This document shows, in pieces, positions 9,107 through 20,624 of a stretch of DNA of 64,000 nucleotides. The first letter of the stretch is position 1. Each line of letters opens with the position of its first letter. Source of the stretch: Acidobacteriota bacterium (GTDB taxonomy: Bacteria; Acidobacteriota; Vicinamibacteria; Vicinamibacterales; UBA2999). The position numbers and the translations under genes were made by a program. Location of the stretch: NCBI GenBank assembly GCA_016871195.1, contig VFZN01000007.1, positions 98,526 to 162,525 on the forward strand, read 5' to 3'. The notes under the pieces are model-generated. The model saw nothing but the letters and a program-made list of their open reading frames with translations, made no database searches and was not told the origin of the DNA.

Positions 9107-9141
9107 GTCGTTGAGACAACGACCGGCACCCTGGAATAGTA
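9107..9141 (-). promoter_or_regulatory. tRNA-Thr promoter and 5' leader hairpin
   Basis: Upstream of the tRNA on its own strand lies TACTAT (9136-9141), a fair -10 box with no clear -35. Between it and the tRNA is a perfect 7-bp inverted repeat, GTCGTTG-TCT-CAACGAC (9107-9123). The hairpin would sit in the precursor leader that RNase P removes. Confidence 0.4.
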
Positions 9142-9243
9142 ACACAGGCCCCCGGAGCCCCCCGACCGCAGGCGAGCCGCCTTGCCGTGCAGCCGCTGCC
9201 GAGACTACCATCGTCAGGATCGGTTCCGGCTGGTCACACCCGT

Positions 9244-12138
<2,895 letters not shown>

Positions 12139-12141
12139 ACG

Positions 12142-13311
12142 TCAGTGGCGTTCCGGTGACCCGGTGGTGTCGCGTGGGCCGGCAAGCGGCATGGGTGCCT
12201 GGCTCCGCAGCGTCACGGCCATCTGCTGCACCGGAATGCGGATGCCTTCGGCGTCGAAGGCCTTCTTGATGCGGCGGCGCAGCTCGCGCGCGACCATCCA
12301 CTGACTGAGGGGCGCCGTCTTGATGCGGAAGCGCAGCCCGACCGACGAGGCGCCGAGGCTGTCGACGCCCATCACTTCCAGTGTGTCGAGGAGATGCGGG
12401 GCAAACACCGGGTCGGCCTGCAGCCCCTGCGCCGTCGCCTGCACCGACGCAATCGCCGCATCAATGTCGTCGTCATAATCGATGCCGACGTCGATGACCG
12501 CGTATGCGAAGTCTTTGCTGCGATTGGCGAGCGTGGTAATCGCGCCGTTCGGAAACACGTGCACGGTCCCTTCAAGGTCGCGCAGAACCAGTGTCCGCAG
12601 ATGGATTTGCTCGACCGTGCCGCTCGTGCCGTTCACGACCGCCACATCACCGACGCGCACCTGATCTTCGAGAATCACGAAGAAGCCCGAGATGATGTCC
12701 TTCACCAGGGTCTGCGCACCGAACCCCACGGCCAGGCCGAGGATGCCGGCGCCCGTCAGCACGGGCGTGATGTCAACGTCGATGGCGCGCAGCATCATCA
12801 GCAGGGCGGCGCTCCAGACGATGGCCGAGAGGAAGCGCGTGAGCGTGCGTCCGATGGTGTCGGCGCGCTTGTGCCGTTCGAGGGCTGATGGTGACGATGC
12901 CACGCCCGGTGACATTTCGGCGACGGCGCGACTGATGAGTGCCGACACCAGGCGCGAGGCGGTGAGGGCCACGAGCAGAATGACACCGATCCGCAGCGCC
13001 GTCTGGGCCACCCACTGACCCAGGGCCCGGCCGTCAAGCGATACCGGCAGCGTGATGCCTGCCAGGGCCAGCGCCGGAAAGATGAGCGCGGTGATGGCCA
13101 CCACAAACGTGACGGCCCGTACCAGGCGAACCGGGGTCTTGCCGAACGAGGGCGTCTGCCCGATGGGGCCTTCAAGGTGCGCGACCAGCCGGCGCACGAG
13201 GCCGCCGGCAATCAGTGCGAGGGCGGCAGCCAGGGCGGCCGTGAACACCAGCGCGGCTACCAGGGCAATCGACTGATCGGGTGCAGCACCAGGAGCCGAC
13301 GGTGGCGTCAT
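12142..13311 (-). CDS. MscS-family mechanosensitive channel
   Basis: This 389-residue protein has several N-terminal membrane segments and then the conserved MscS pore-lining helix and beta domain (GAGILGLAVGFGAQTLVKDIISGFFVILEDQVRVGD, here broken: GAGILGLAVGFGAQ, then KDIISGFFVILEDQVRVGD). Such channels release solutes on hypo-osmotic shock. An upstream open frame extends into the protease gene, but the ATG at 13311 starts seven bases after the protease stop and gives a sensible N-terminus. It is the last gene of hsp20 - protease - channel, an apparent envelope-stress operon. The ion selectivity cannot be read from sequence. Confidence 0.88.
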   Translation of the reverse strand: MTPPSAPGAAPDQSIALVAALVFTAALAAALALIAGGLVRRLVAHLEGPIGQTPSFGKTPVRLVRAVTFVVAITALIFPALALAGITLPVSLDGRALGQWVAQTALRIGVILLVALTASRLVSALISRAVAEMSPGVASSPSALERHKRADTIGRTLTRFLSAIVWSAALLMMLRAIDVDITPVLTGAGILGLAVGFGAQTLVKDIISGFFVILEDQVRVGDVAVVNGTSGTVEQIHLRTLVLRDLEGTVHVFPNGAITTLANRSKDFAYAVIDVGIDYDDDIDAAIASVQATAQGLQADPVFAPHLLDTLEVMGVDSLGASSVGLRFRIKTAPLSQWMVARELRRRIKKAFDAEGIRIPVQQMAVTLRSQAPMPLAGPRDTTGSPERH

Positions 13312-13318
13312 GGCCGGC

Positions 13319-14512
13319 TCACTGCCGTCGGCCGCGTGTGGCGCGGGGTTCCTGCTTTTCCACCTGGGCTCTGACCGTTTCGGTCTTGCCGCCACGGAGC
13401 ACCTCGACGCGGACCGTCGAGCCGATGGCCGTGTCGGCGATCTGTCGGACGAACTGTCCGGTGTTGGTGATGGCCTCACCGTTGATCGTGCGGATGATGT
13501 CTCCGGGCCGCAGCCCGGCACGATAGGCCGACGAGGTCCGGCTCATCTGGGTGATGACGATGCCGTCGGCATTGGGGGCGCGCAGTTCCTCGGCCAGTCG
13601 CGTGGTCAGCGGGGCCACATCGAGGTAGCCCAGCGAGCCCCGGCGTACTTCGCCGTACTTCTTGAGGTCGTCGATCACCCGGCGCGCGAGGTTGCTCGGC
13701 ACGGCGAATCCGATGCCCTGATAGCCGCCGCTCTGCGAATAGATCGCGGTGTTGATGCCAATCAGCTCGCCGCGGCTGTTGATGAGGGCACCGCCCGAGT
13801 TGCCGGGATTGATGGCCGCGTCGGTCTGGATGAAATCCTCATAGGTGGAAATGCCCATGCCCGCACGTCCGAGCGCCGAGACGATGCCCAGCGTGACGGT
13901 CTGGTTCAGCGAGAACGGGTTCCCGATGGCCATGACCCACTCGGCGACCTTGAGGTTCGACGAGTCGCCCCAGGGAATGACGGGCAGGTTGGTCGCCTCC
14001 ACCTTCAGCAGGGCCAGGTCCGTCCACGAATCAACCCCGACGACCGTGGCCTTCAGTTCGCGGCGGTCACCCATCGAGACGCTGACCTCTGCCGTGTTCT
14101 CGCCGATGACGTGGTTGTTGGTCACCACATAGCCATCGGCCGAAATGACGACGCCCGAACCGAGCGACGACTCGTAGCGGTTGCGGTAGCCGAACATTTC
14201 GCCGGGGTCGCCGCCCCCGAAGAAATACTGGAAGAACGGATCGTTGGCGAACGGCGAGTTGGGCTGGCGCACCACCTGCACGGCCGAGATGTTGGTCACG
14301 GCCTTGATGGTGCGCTCGGCCACCGCCGTGAAGTCGGGTCCGGGAGACGGCGGTGCCGTGGCACCGGCCCGTCCGCCGCCCGCCTGATCGGTCACAGGGT
14401 CTGTGGGGAGCGCGACGGCGTCCTGCTGCACGTGGATGCGGCCGGCCAGGACCAGGCCACCGACGACCCCGATCGACACCAGGGCGGCTGTGAGGACAAA
14501 ACGCTTGATCAT
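13319..14512 (-). CDS. DegP/DegQ (HtrA)-type periplasmic serine protease
   Basis: This 397-residue HtrA protease has an N-terminal signal anchor (residues about 5-25). The trypsin-like triad is visible as His in TNNHVI, Asp in DSWTDLALLKV and Ser in GNSGGAL. A single PDZ domain follows (about residues 290-380, with GLRPGDIIRTINGEAI). One PDZ fits DegS or the shorter HtrA forms more than two-PDZ DegP. It degrades or refolds damaged envelope proteins. It lies 19 bases after hsp20 and seven before the channel gene, so the unit combines a cytoplasmic holdase with envelope quality control. Confidence 0.93.
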   Translation of the reverse strand: MIKRFVLTAALVSIGVVGGLVLAGRIHVQQDAVALPTDPVTDQAGGGRAGATAPPSPGPDFTAVAERTIKAVTNISAVQVVRQPNSPFANDPFFQYFFGGGDPGEMFGYRNRYESSLGSGVVISADGYVVTNNHVIGENTAEVSVSMGDRRELKATVVGVDSWTDLALLKVEATNLPVIPWGDSSNLKVAEWVMAIGNPFSLNQTVTLGIVSALGRAGMGISTYEDFIQTDAAINPGNSGGALINSRGELIGINTAIYSQSGGYQGIGFAVPSNLARRVIDDLKKYGEVRRGSLGYLDVAPLTTRLAEELRAPNADGIVITQMSRTSSAYRAGLRPGDIIRTINGEAITNTGQFVRQIADTAIGSTVRVEVLRGGKTETVRAQVEKQEPRATRGRRQ

Positions 14513-14531
14513 GGAGGAATCCTGTCAGGGA

Positions 14532-14933
14532 TTATCGGACGTCGATGCGCCGGGCGCCGGAGGACGAGCGGCGGGGCACCGTGATGGTCAGCACGCCGTC
14601 AGAGAGGTCGGCGGTGATCTGGTCGGTGTCAGCCGTCGACGGCAGTGCAAAGGTGCGCGAGAACGCGCCGTGACCGCGCTCGAGCTGATGATACGTGTCC
14701 GCCGGCACGCGGCCGTCCCGTCGGCCCTCGACAACGAGCCGTCCCTCGTGAATGGCAATCGTGATCGACGCACGCCGCAGCCCCGGCACTTCGGCCGTCA
14801 GCACGAAGGCAGAGTCGGTTTCATAGACATCGACGGGGGGCGCCCATCCGGCGGCACCGGTCAGGGGCAGCCGGTCGAGTCGATGTTGGATGACCACAAG
14901 GTCCCGGAATGGGTCCCAGTGCGAGAGGGGCAC
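14532..14933 (-). CDS. Hsp20/alpha-crystallin small heat-shock protein
   Basis: This 133-residue protein has the alpha-crystallin domain (WAPPVDVYETDSAFVLTAEVPG at its start, and the conserved GVLTITVPR near the end). It lacks a long C-terminal extension with an IXI motif. It is an ATP-independent holdase that binds unfolding proteins. The start is GTG at 14933. TAGCAT preceded by TG lies nine bases upstream, with no Shine-Dalgarno, so the mRNA may be nearly leaderless. It heads the operon with the HtrA protease and MscS channel and is divergent from efp. Confidence 0.9.
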   Translation of the reverse strand: MPLSHWDPFRDLVVIQHRLDRLPLTGAAGWAPPVDVYETDSAFVLTAEVPGLRRASITIAIHEGRLVVEGRRDGRVPADTYHQLERGHGAFSRTFALPSTADTDQITADLSDGVLTITVPRRSSSGARRIDVR

Positions 14934-14942
14934 AGCAACCCC

Positions 14943-14952
14943 ATGCTAACAT
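14943..14952. promoter_or_regulatory. Overlapping divergent -10 boxes for hsp20 and efp
   Basis: The minus strand reads TAGCAT (14943-14948) with an extended-TG, nine bases from the hsp20 GTG. The plus strand reads TAACAT (14947-14952), 32 bases before the efp ATG. The two boxes share two bases, so RNA polymerase could not occupy both at once. Confidence 0.45.
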
Positions 14953-14984
14953 GGCGGGGTTTCCTCATTTCCCGAGAACCACGC

Positions 14985-15551
14985 ATGGCTGATACCCTCC
15001 TCGCCACCCAGCTCCGCAAGGGCATGATCATCAAGTTCGAGAATGATCTGTTCCGCATCCACGATCGTCAGCACGTCACGCCCGGGAACCTCCGCGGGTT
15101 CGTGCGCCTCAAGATGCGCAACCTGCGCACCGGGGCGCTGGCCGACCACAAGGCCCGCTCGGAAGACGTCATCGAGCGCGCGACCCTCGAGGAAAAGGAA
15201 ATGCAATATCTCTACGCCGACGGCGAGGGATATCACTTCATGGATACGGATACCTACGAGCAGGTGCACCTCACCGAGGACGCCCTGGGCGAAGGGGTGG
15301 GCTTCCTTAAGCCCGAGATGCTGATTCGGGTCGAGTTCTACGGCGAGGAACCCGTCGGCGTTGAACTGCCGCAGACCGTCGACCTCAAGGTGGTCGAGAC
15401 CGTGCCGGGCATCAAGGGAGCGACGGCCACCAATCAGCTCAAACCCGCCACGCTCGAGACCGGCGTCGTCGTCAACGTGCCGCCCTTCATCAGTGAGGGC
15501 GACGTGATTCGCGTCAACACTGAGACGGGCGAGTATCAGGCGCGCGCCTGA
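14985..15551 (+). CDS. efp: Elongation factor P
   Basis: EF-P binds between the P and E sites and relieves stalling at polyproline. The protein has 188 residues and the usual KOW-like N domain and two OB domains ([31 protein letters not shown]-like end). I chose the ATG at 14985 ([14 protein letters not shown]); a longer frame upstream has no homology. The tip loop reads [10 protein letters not shown], so the position of the modified Lys34 of E. coli EF-P is Asn35 here. The enzymes that beta-lysylate Lys34 would have no target. It lies 55 bases before tdk and may be co-transcribed with it. Confidence 0.96.
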   Translation: MADTLLATQLRKGMIIKFENDLFRIHDRQHVTPGNLRGFVRLKMRNLRTGALADHKARSEDVIERATLEEKEMQYLYADGEGYHFMDTDTYEQVHLTEDALGEGVGFLKPEMLIRVEFYGEEPVGVELPQTVDLKVVETVPGIKGATATNQLKPATLETGVVVNVPPFISEGDVIRVNTETGEYQARA

Positions 15552-15606
15552 GGCTGCCCAGGGGCGATGCCGGCCCGGCCGGCAGCACCCGGGAGAGTGT
15601 TCCAGT

Positions 15607-16248
15607 ATGGATGTGGTCCGCACGCCTGCCACCGGGTGGATTGAAGTGATCGTGGGCAGCATGTTCAGCGGCAAGAGCGAAGAGCTCATCCGCCGGCTGC
15701 GCCGCGCCCAGATTGCCCGGCAGCGGGTGCAAATCTTCAAGCCCTCGGTCGACACGCGGTTTGGCGATGACCACATCGTGTCGCACAGCGAGTTGCGTAT
15801 TCCGGCTGACACGGCCGCCACCGCGGTCGAACTGCTCGACCGTGTACGGGTCGAGACGGAAGTCGTGGGTATCGACGAGGGGCAGTTCTTCGATGCCGAC
15901 CTGCCGGCCGCCTGCGCCTCCCTTGCGGCACGCGGGGTGCGGGTGATTGTGGCCGGCCTCGATCAGGACTATCTGGGGAAGCCGTTCGAGCCGATGCCGC
16001 AGCTGCTGGCGGTGGCCGAGTTCATCACCAAGACGCGGGCCATCTGCATGGTGTGCGGGAACCCGGCGAATCACACGCAGCGACTGGTGGGCAGCAGTGC
16101 CCGCGTGCTGCTGGGGGCGACGGGGGCCTACGAGGCCCGATGCCGACGTTGCTTCGACCCGGCCCTCGCCGAGCGGGAACTCCGTCGGCAGTCCCAGACC
16201 ACCACGCCTGACCCGCCTGCGTCGGTGTCCGATCAGTCGCCGTCGTAG
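15607..16248 (+). CDS. tdk: Thymidine kinase
   Basis: This 213-residue type II thymidine kinase phosphorylates thymidine for salvage. It shows the P-loop [17 protein letters not shown] near residues 17-33, the DEGQFF motif that carries the catalytic Glu, and a lasso domain with zinc ligands CMVCG and CRRC. The C-terminal 20 residues are a low-complexity tail. It follows efp by 55 bases and converges on the phosphatidyltransferase gene with 15 bases between the stops. Confidence 0.95.
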   Translation: MDVVRTPATGWIEVIVGSMFSGKSEELIRRLRRAQIARQRVQIFKPSVDTRFGDDHIVSHSELRIPADTAATAVELLDRVRVETEVVGIDEGQFFDADLPAACASLAARGVRVIVAGLDQDYLGKPFEPMPQLLAVAEFITKTRAICMVCGNPANHTQRLVGSSARVLLGATGAYEARCRRCFDPALAERELRRQSQTTTPDPPASVSDQSPS

Positions 16249-16263
16249 CCGCCGCGTCGCCAG

Positions 16264-17037
16264 CTAACGGCCGAGCAGCCAGCCAATCAGCCCAGGACCG
16301 CTGGCCAGCGGATCGCCGAGCCAGGCAGGCGGCGTCAACCACACGAACGAGAGAATGGCGATGACCCACAGGTCGAAGGGGATGGTCGCCCTCTCATCGC
16401 GCCAGAAGAAGAACCGCCAGAAGAGCCCCGTCGCGCCGGTATTCGAGGGCATCGGTTTCTTCTCCAGCACCAGGTAGGTGTAGTAGATGCGGTTGGCGAC
16501 CGTGACCACCGACAGCGCGAGAATCACCCACAGCACGGCCGCCATCCGGTCGGTAAACGCCCCGATCATGAACAGGACGATGCGCTCGGGGCGTTCCATG
16601 AAGCCCACCTTGCACTTCTCGATCAGGCACTCGGCGCGGGCACGTGCGTAGCTGATCATGATCGAGAAGACCAGGGCCAGCGTGGTGATGAGGACATAGT
16701 CGGTGCGGTCGCGCTCCGAGTAAATCCAGATAAGCCCGGTGAACAGGGCCAGGTCCGAGAAACGATCGAGTGTCGAGTCCCAGAAGGCACCGAACGCCGA
16801 CTGCGTGCCCGTCTGGTGCGCCACCTTGCCGTCGATGAAGTCGAAGATGTTGGCGACGATCATGATGAACCCCGCCTCGACGAACCGGTCCCGGCCCAGC
16901 GAGACCGCAGCCATCACGTTGATGATGACCCCGATGAGGGTCAGCATGTTGGGGTGGATGCCGAGGGCGATTGAGCCGGCGATGATGGCCCGCAGCGGAA
17001 ACATGCAGATGGCGCCGATGGCACCGGTAAATGTCAT
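16264..17037 (-). CDS. CDP-alcohol phosphatidyltransferase
   Basis: This 257-residue integral membrane protein makes a phospholipid from a CDP-alcohol and an alcohol. The family signature D-x2-D-G-x2-A-R-x8-G-x3-D-x3-D is present as DFIDGKVAH...GAFWDSTLDRFSD, with His replacing the usual Arg. All four metal-binding Asp residues are kept. Six or so hydrophobic helices follow. The acceptor (inositol phosphate, glycerol phosphate or other) cannot be read from the sequence. It is a single gene, divergent from uvrC. Confidence 0.88.
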   Translation of the reverse strand: MTFTGAIGAICMFPLRAIIAGSIALGIHPNMLTLIGVIINVMAAVSLGRDRFVEAGFIMIVANIFDFIDGKVAHQTGTQSAFGAFWDSTLDRFSDLALFTGLIWIYSERDRTDYVLITTLALVFSIMISYARARAECLIEKCKVGFMERPERIVLFMIGAFTDRMAAVLWVILALSVVTVANRIYYTYLVLEKKPMPSNTGATGLFWRFFFWRDERATIPFDLWVIAILSFVWLTPPAWLGDPLASGPGLIGWLLGR

Positions 17038-17127
17038 AGGGAAACCCGCCTAAGGGTAGTCGACCGGGCCGCTGCCACACAACCGGGCGGCGTGCGATGA
17101 TCGGTCAGAGAGCCCCCGCTGCCGCAC

Positions 17128-18939
17128 ATGGCCATTCACGACCTGAAAGAACAGATTGCCCGACTGCCCGAGCAGCCCGGCGTGTATCTGTACGCCAATG
17201 CGCAGGGAGACACCATCTACATCGGCAAGGCCCGCAGCCTGCGCGACCGGGTCCGCAGTTACCTCGGGGCCCGTGGCCAGCATGCCAAGACCGATGCCCT
17301 GCTCGACGAGGTGACCAGCCTCAGCGTCATCCTGACCGATTCGGTGGTCGAGGCCCTGGCCCTCGAAGACAGCCTGGTCAAGCAGCGCACGCCGAAATAC
17401 AACATCCGCCTGCGTGACGACAAGCACTACCCCTATCTGCAGCTCACAACTGGCGAAGATGTGCCCCGGGTCATGGTGGCGCGGTCGGTCGAGCGCGACG
17501 GGCACGTGTATGCAGGCCCCTTCCTCCCGGCGCGGCTGGCGCGCAAGACCAAGGATCTGACCCATCGGCTCTTCGGGATCCGGTCCTGCAACGAGGTCAT
17601 CACCGGACGGCGTGACCGCCCGTGTCTCGAGTACGACATCAAGCGGTGCCTGGCGCCGTGCGTGGCCGACCTCTGCTCGTCCGAGCGCTATGCACAGGCG
17701 GTCGACGACACCCGCCTGTTCCTCGAGGGCCGCACCGAAGAACTGGGGCAGCACCTCGAGACGCGCATGCGCCAGGCCGCGGCCGACGAGCGCTTCGAGG
17801 AAGCCGCCGCTCTGCGCGATGCCCTGCGTACGGTGCAGACGCTCGAGGAGCGCCAGCAGAAGATGTCGAGCGTCGCCCTCGGTGACCGCGATGTCTTTGG
17901 AGTCAAGGTGGGGCCCAGCGGGGCAGTGGTGCAGGTATTCCAGGTGAGACACGGCCGGGTTGTGGAACGGTTCGAGGTGGTCGCGGAGGCTGGTCCCGAT
18001 GCCGACCAGGTTCCCGGGGTGCTCGCTGCGGCGATGGCCCACGTGTACGCCGACCAGGCGCCGCCTGGGGAACTGCACCTGCCCGAATGGCCAGACGAGT
18101 ACGAAGCGCTCGAACAGTGGCTGAGTGATCGGGCCGGGCGCAAGGTGCGCTGCGTGCTGCCCCAGCGCGGCGACAAGCGTGGCCTCATCGACCTGGCCCG
18201 GCGCAATGCCGAGCTGGCCTATCGGGCGCGCTTCGATCAGGGCCCGGGCACGGCGCAGTACGAAGCCCTTGAGACGCTGCAGGCCGCCCTGCGGCTGCCG
18301 CAACTGCCACGCCGCATCGAGTGCGTTGACATCTCGACCATTCAGGGCAGCGAGACGGTGGCCTCGATGGTCGTGTGCGAGGACGGGCGCCTGAAACGCA
18401 GCGAGTACCGCCGCTTTCGTGTTGCCAGGGGCGAGCGCTTTCTCGATGATTTTGCGGCCATGGGGCAGGTCGTCAAGCGGCACTTCGCGCGCAAGGTCGC
18501 GCACGACGCACCGCTGCCGCATCTGCTGGTCATTGACGGCGGCAAGGGACAGCTGGCCGCGGCCTACGAGTCGCTCGAGTCACTCGGGCTGGTCCAGCTC
18601 GTGGCCGTCGGACTGGCGAAGAAAGAGGAACTGGTCTTTACACGCGACCACGACCAACCCCTGGCTCTCGACCGCCACGGTCCCGCGCTGCGGTTGCTGC
18701 AGCGCATCAGAGACGAGGCTCACCGTTTCGCAGTGACCTACCATCGTCAGGCGCGAACACAGCGCGATTTGCGGTCAGCGCTCGATGAAGTGCCCGGCAT
18801 CGGGTCGCGGCGGCGACGGACGCTGCTGACACGCTTCGGCAGCATCGCCGGTGTTCGGCGGGCCAGCCTCGAAGAGCTGTCGGCCGTGGTGGGTCCAAAG
18901 GCCGCAGCGGCCATCTGCGAGCACTTCGCCCGGGCCTGA
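17128..18939 (+). CDS. uvrC: UvrC, excinuclease ABC subunit C
   Basis: UvrC makes both incisions around a lesion held by UvrB. The 603-residue protein starts with a GIY-YIG nuclease (PGVYLYANAQGDTIYIGKAR), followed by the cysteine patch common in UvrC (CLEYDIKRCLAPC), a UVR motif (about residues 205-240, EEAAALRDAL), an RNase H-like domain (ECVDISTIQGSETVASMVV, LLVIDGGKGQL) and a C-terminal helix-hairpin-helix pair (VPGIGSRRRRTLLTRFGS). No obvious -10 or Shine-Dalgarno is near the ATG. Together with uvrA this covers two of the three core subunits; uvrB is not in the window. Confidence 0.97.
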   Translation: MAIHDLKEQIARLPEQPGVYLYANAQGDTIYIGKARSLRDRVRSYLGARGQHAKTDALLDEVTSLSVILTDSVVEALALEDSLVKQRTPKYNIRLRDDKHYPYLQLTTGEDVPRVMVARSVERDGHVYAGPFLPARLARKTKDLTHRLFGIRSCNEVITGRRDRPCLEYDIKRCLAPCVADLCSSERYAQAVDDTRLFLEGRTEELGQHLETRMRQAAADERFEEAAALRDALRTVQTLEERQQKMSSVALGDRDVFGVKVGPSGAVVQVFQVRHGRVVERFEVVAEAGPDADQVPGVLAAAMAHVYADQAPPGELHLPEWPDEYEALEQWLSDRAGRKVRCVLPQRGDKRGLIDLARRNAELAYRARFDQGPGTAQYEALETLQAALRLPQLPRRIECVDISTIQGSETVASMVVCEDGRLKRSEYRRFRVARGERFLDDFAAMGQVVKRHFARKVAHDAPLPHLLVIDGGKGQLAAAYESLESLGLVQLVAVGLAKKEELVFTRDHDQPLALDRHGPALRLLQRIRDEAHRFAVTYHRQARTQRDLRSALDEVPGIGSRRRRTLLTRFGSIAGVRRASLEELSAVVGPKAAAAICEHFARA

Positions 18940-18950
18940 GGGCCATCTGA

Positions 18951-18956
18951 TAGAAT
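18951..18956 (+). promoter_or_regulatory. -10 box before the M50 protease gene
   Basis: TAGAAT with an extended-TG (TGATAGAAT) lies nine bases before the TTG start at 18966. There is no Shine-Dalgarno in the gap. It places the transcript start within three bases of the start codon. Confidence 0.45.
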
Positions 18957-18965
18957 TTTCTCCTC

Positions 18966-19595
18966 TTGGACGGCATTAATTTCGCAGAAATCCTCGCCTT
19001 CATGGTGATTCTGGTCGGCTCGCTGTCGGTCCACGAGGCCGCGCATGCCTGGGCGGCCGACCGGCTGGGAGACCCCACCGCGCGCGCGCTGGGCCGGCTG
19101 TCGCTGAACCCGGCCGTGCACGTCGACCCCATCGGCACCGTGTTCTTTCCGCTGCTCGCCGCGATGACCAATCTGCCCCTGATTGGCTGGGCCAGGCCGG
19201 TGCCGGTGGATCGACGCTATCTGCGTGCGCCCCACCGCGATTTTGCCCTCATTGCCGCCGCCGGCCCGGTCAGCAACCTGGTGCTCGCGGCGCTCGGCAG
19301 CGGAGCAGTACTGGCCCTGGGGGGACTTGGGGCGGTGCTCGAGGCGGGCATGCTGGGTGAAACGCTGGTGCAGTGGGTCGTGCTCAACGTTCTGCTGGCC
19401 CTCTTCAACATGATTCCCGTGCCGCCGCTCGATGGCGGCAACGTGCTGATGGGACTGCTGCCGAGCGGCGCGGCCGACGCGCTGGAGCGACTCAGACCCT
19501 ACGGATTCCTCGTGATTTACGCGCTGATGCTTTCGGGCCTGCTCTCGGCAGTGCTGCGACCGGTGCAGCGCCTCATTCTGGGCGGGTTACTGTGA
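18966..19595 (+). CDS. M50 site-2 protease family metallopeptidase
   Basis: This 209-residue membrane protease carries HEAAH (residues about 23-27) and the second zinc motif NMIPVPPLDGGNV near residue 150, with about five hydrophobic helices. Family members cleave transmembrane substrates inside the membrane; this compact form has no PDZ domain, so its substrate is unclear. The only start that gives a full N-terminal helix is the TTG at 18966. Its stop overlaps the trpS GTG by three bases (GTGA), and scpA and scpB follow. This M50-trpS-scpA-scpB order is common in several phyla. Confidence 0.9.
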   Translation: MDGINFAEILAFMVILVGSLSVHEAAHAWAADRLGDPTARALGRLSLNPAVHVDPIGTVFFPLLAAMTNLPLIGWARPVPVDRRYLRAPHRDFALIAAAGPVSNLVLAALGSGAVLALGGLGAVLEAGMLGETLVQWVVLNVLLALFNMIPVPPLDGGNVLMGLLPSGAADALERLRPYGFLVIYALMLSGLLSAVLRPVQRLILGGLL

Positions 19596-20611
19596 CTGGA
19601 CGTCAACGGGTCGTATCGGGCATGCGCCCGACGGGAAGACTGCATCTGGGCCATCTGGTGGGGGCGCTCGACAACTGGGCGCGCCTCCAGGCCGAGTACG
19701 ACTGCTTCTACTTCGTCGCCGACTGGCACGCGCTCACCAGCCACTATGCCGACACTGGCGATCTCGTGGCGAACGCCATCGATAACGTGGCCGACTGGAT
19801 TGGCGCGGGTCTCGACCCCGAGCAGAGCACCTTTTTCGTGCAGTCGCTGGTGCCTGAGCATGCGGAACTCTATCTGCTGCTGCAGATGGTCACGCCGATT
19901 CCTTGGCTGGAACGCGTGCCGACCTACAAGGAGCAGATGGAACAGCTCGCCGAGCGCGACCTGTCGAGCATCGGCTTCCTGGGATACCCCCTGCTGCAGG
20001 CCGCCGATGTGGTCATCTACGATGCCAACGTCGTCCCCGTCGGCGAAGACCAGGTGCCCCATCTGGAACTGACCCGGGAAGTGGTGCGGCGCTTCAACAA
20101 CGTCTACTTCCCGGTGCCGCCTGATGCCCCGTCGCGCGGCCTGGTCGAGCCGCTGGCGCTGCTGACCCCGACGCCGCGACTGCCCGGTCTCGACAACCGG
20201 AAAATGAGCAAGAGCTACCAGAACACCATCGACCTTGCCGACTCGGCCGATGCCGTCCGCCAGAAGGTCCGGCAGATGTACACCGACCCGAAGCGGGTAC
20301 GCGCAGACATCCCCGGCACCGTCGAGGGTAATCCGGTGTTCATCTACCACGATGCGTTCAACCCCAACCGCGCCGAGGTCGACGAGCTCAAGGCCCGCTA
20401 TCGCGCCGGCACGGTGGGGGACGTCGAGGTGAAGACCAAGCTGGCGATGGCCATCAATGCGATGCTCGAGCCTCTTCGCGAGCGGCGTGAGGCGGCGCTG
20501 GCCCGTCCGGGCTACCTGCGCGATGTGCTGTTCGAGGGTTCGGCCCGCGCGCGCGTGCAGGCGCAGCAGACGCTGGACCGCGTCCGTGATGCGGTCAGGC
20601 TCCGGTATTGA
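19592..20611 (+). CDS. trpS: Tryptophanyl-tRNA synthetase
   Basis: This 339-residue class I synthetase charges tRNA-Trp. It has HLGH as the HIGH motif (MRPTGRLHLGHLVGAL) and KMSKS in full (NRKMSKSYQNT). I chose the GTG at 19592, which overlaps the protease stop as GTGA and gives VTGRQRVVSGMRPTG; the longer upstream frame lies inside the protease gene. It is translationally coupled to the protease and followed 13 bases later by scpA. Confidence 0.96.
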   Translation: MTGRQRVVSGMRPTGRLHLGHLVGALDNWARLQAEYDCFYFVADWHALTSHYADTGDLVANAIDNVADWIGAGLDPEQSTFFVQSLVPEHAELYLLLQMVTPIPWLERVPTYKEQMEQLAERDLSSIGFLGYPLLQAADVVIYDANVVPVGEDQVPHLELTREVVRRFNNVYFPVPPDAPSRGLVEPLALLTPTPRLPGLDNRKMSKSYQNTIDLADSADAVRQKVRQMYTDPKRVRADIPGTVEGNPVFIYHDAFNPNRAEVDELKARYRAGTVGDVEVKTKLAMAINAMLEPLRERREAALARPGYLRDVLFEGSARARVQAQQTLDRVRDAVRLRY

Positions 20612-20624
20612 TCGTCCTCCGCCG

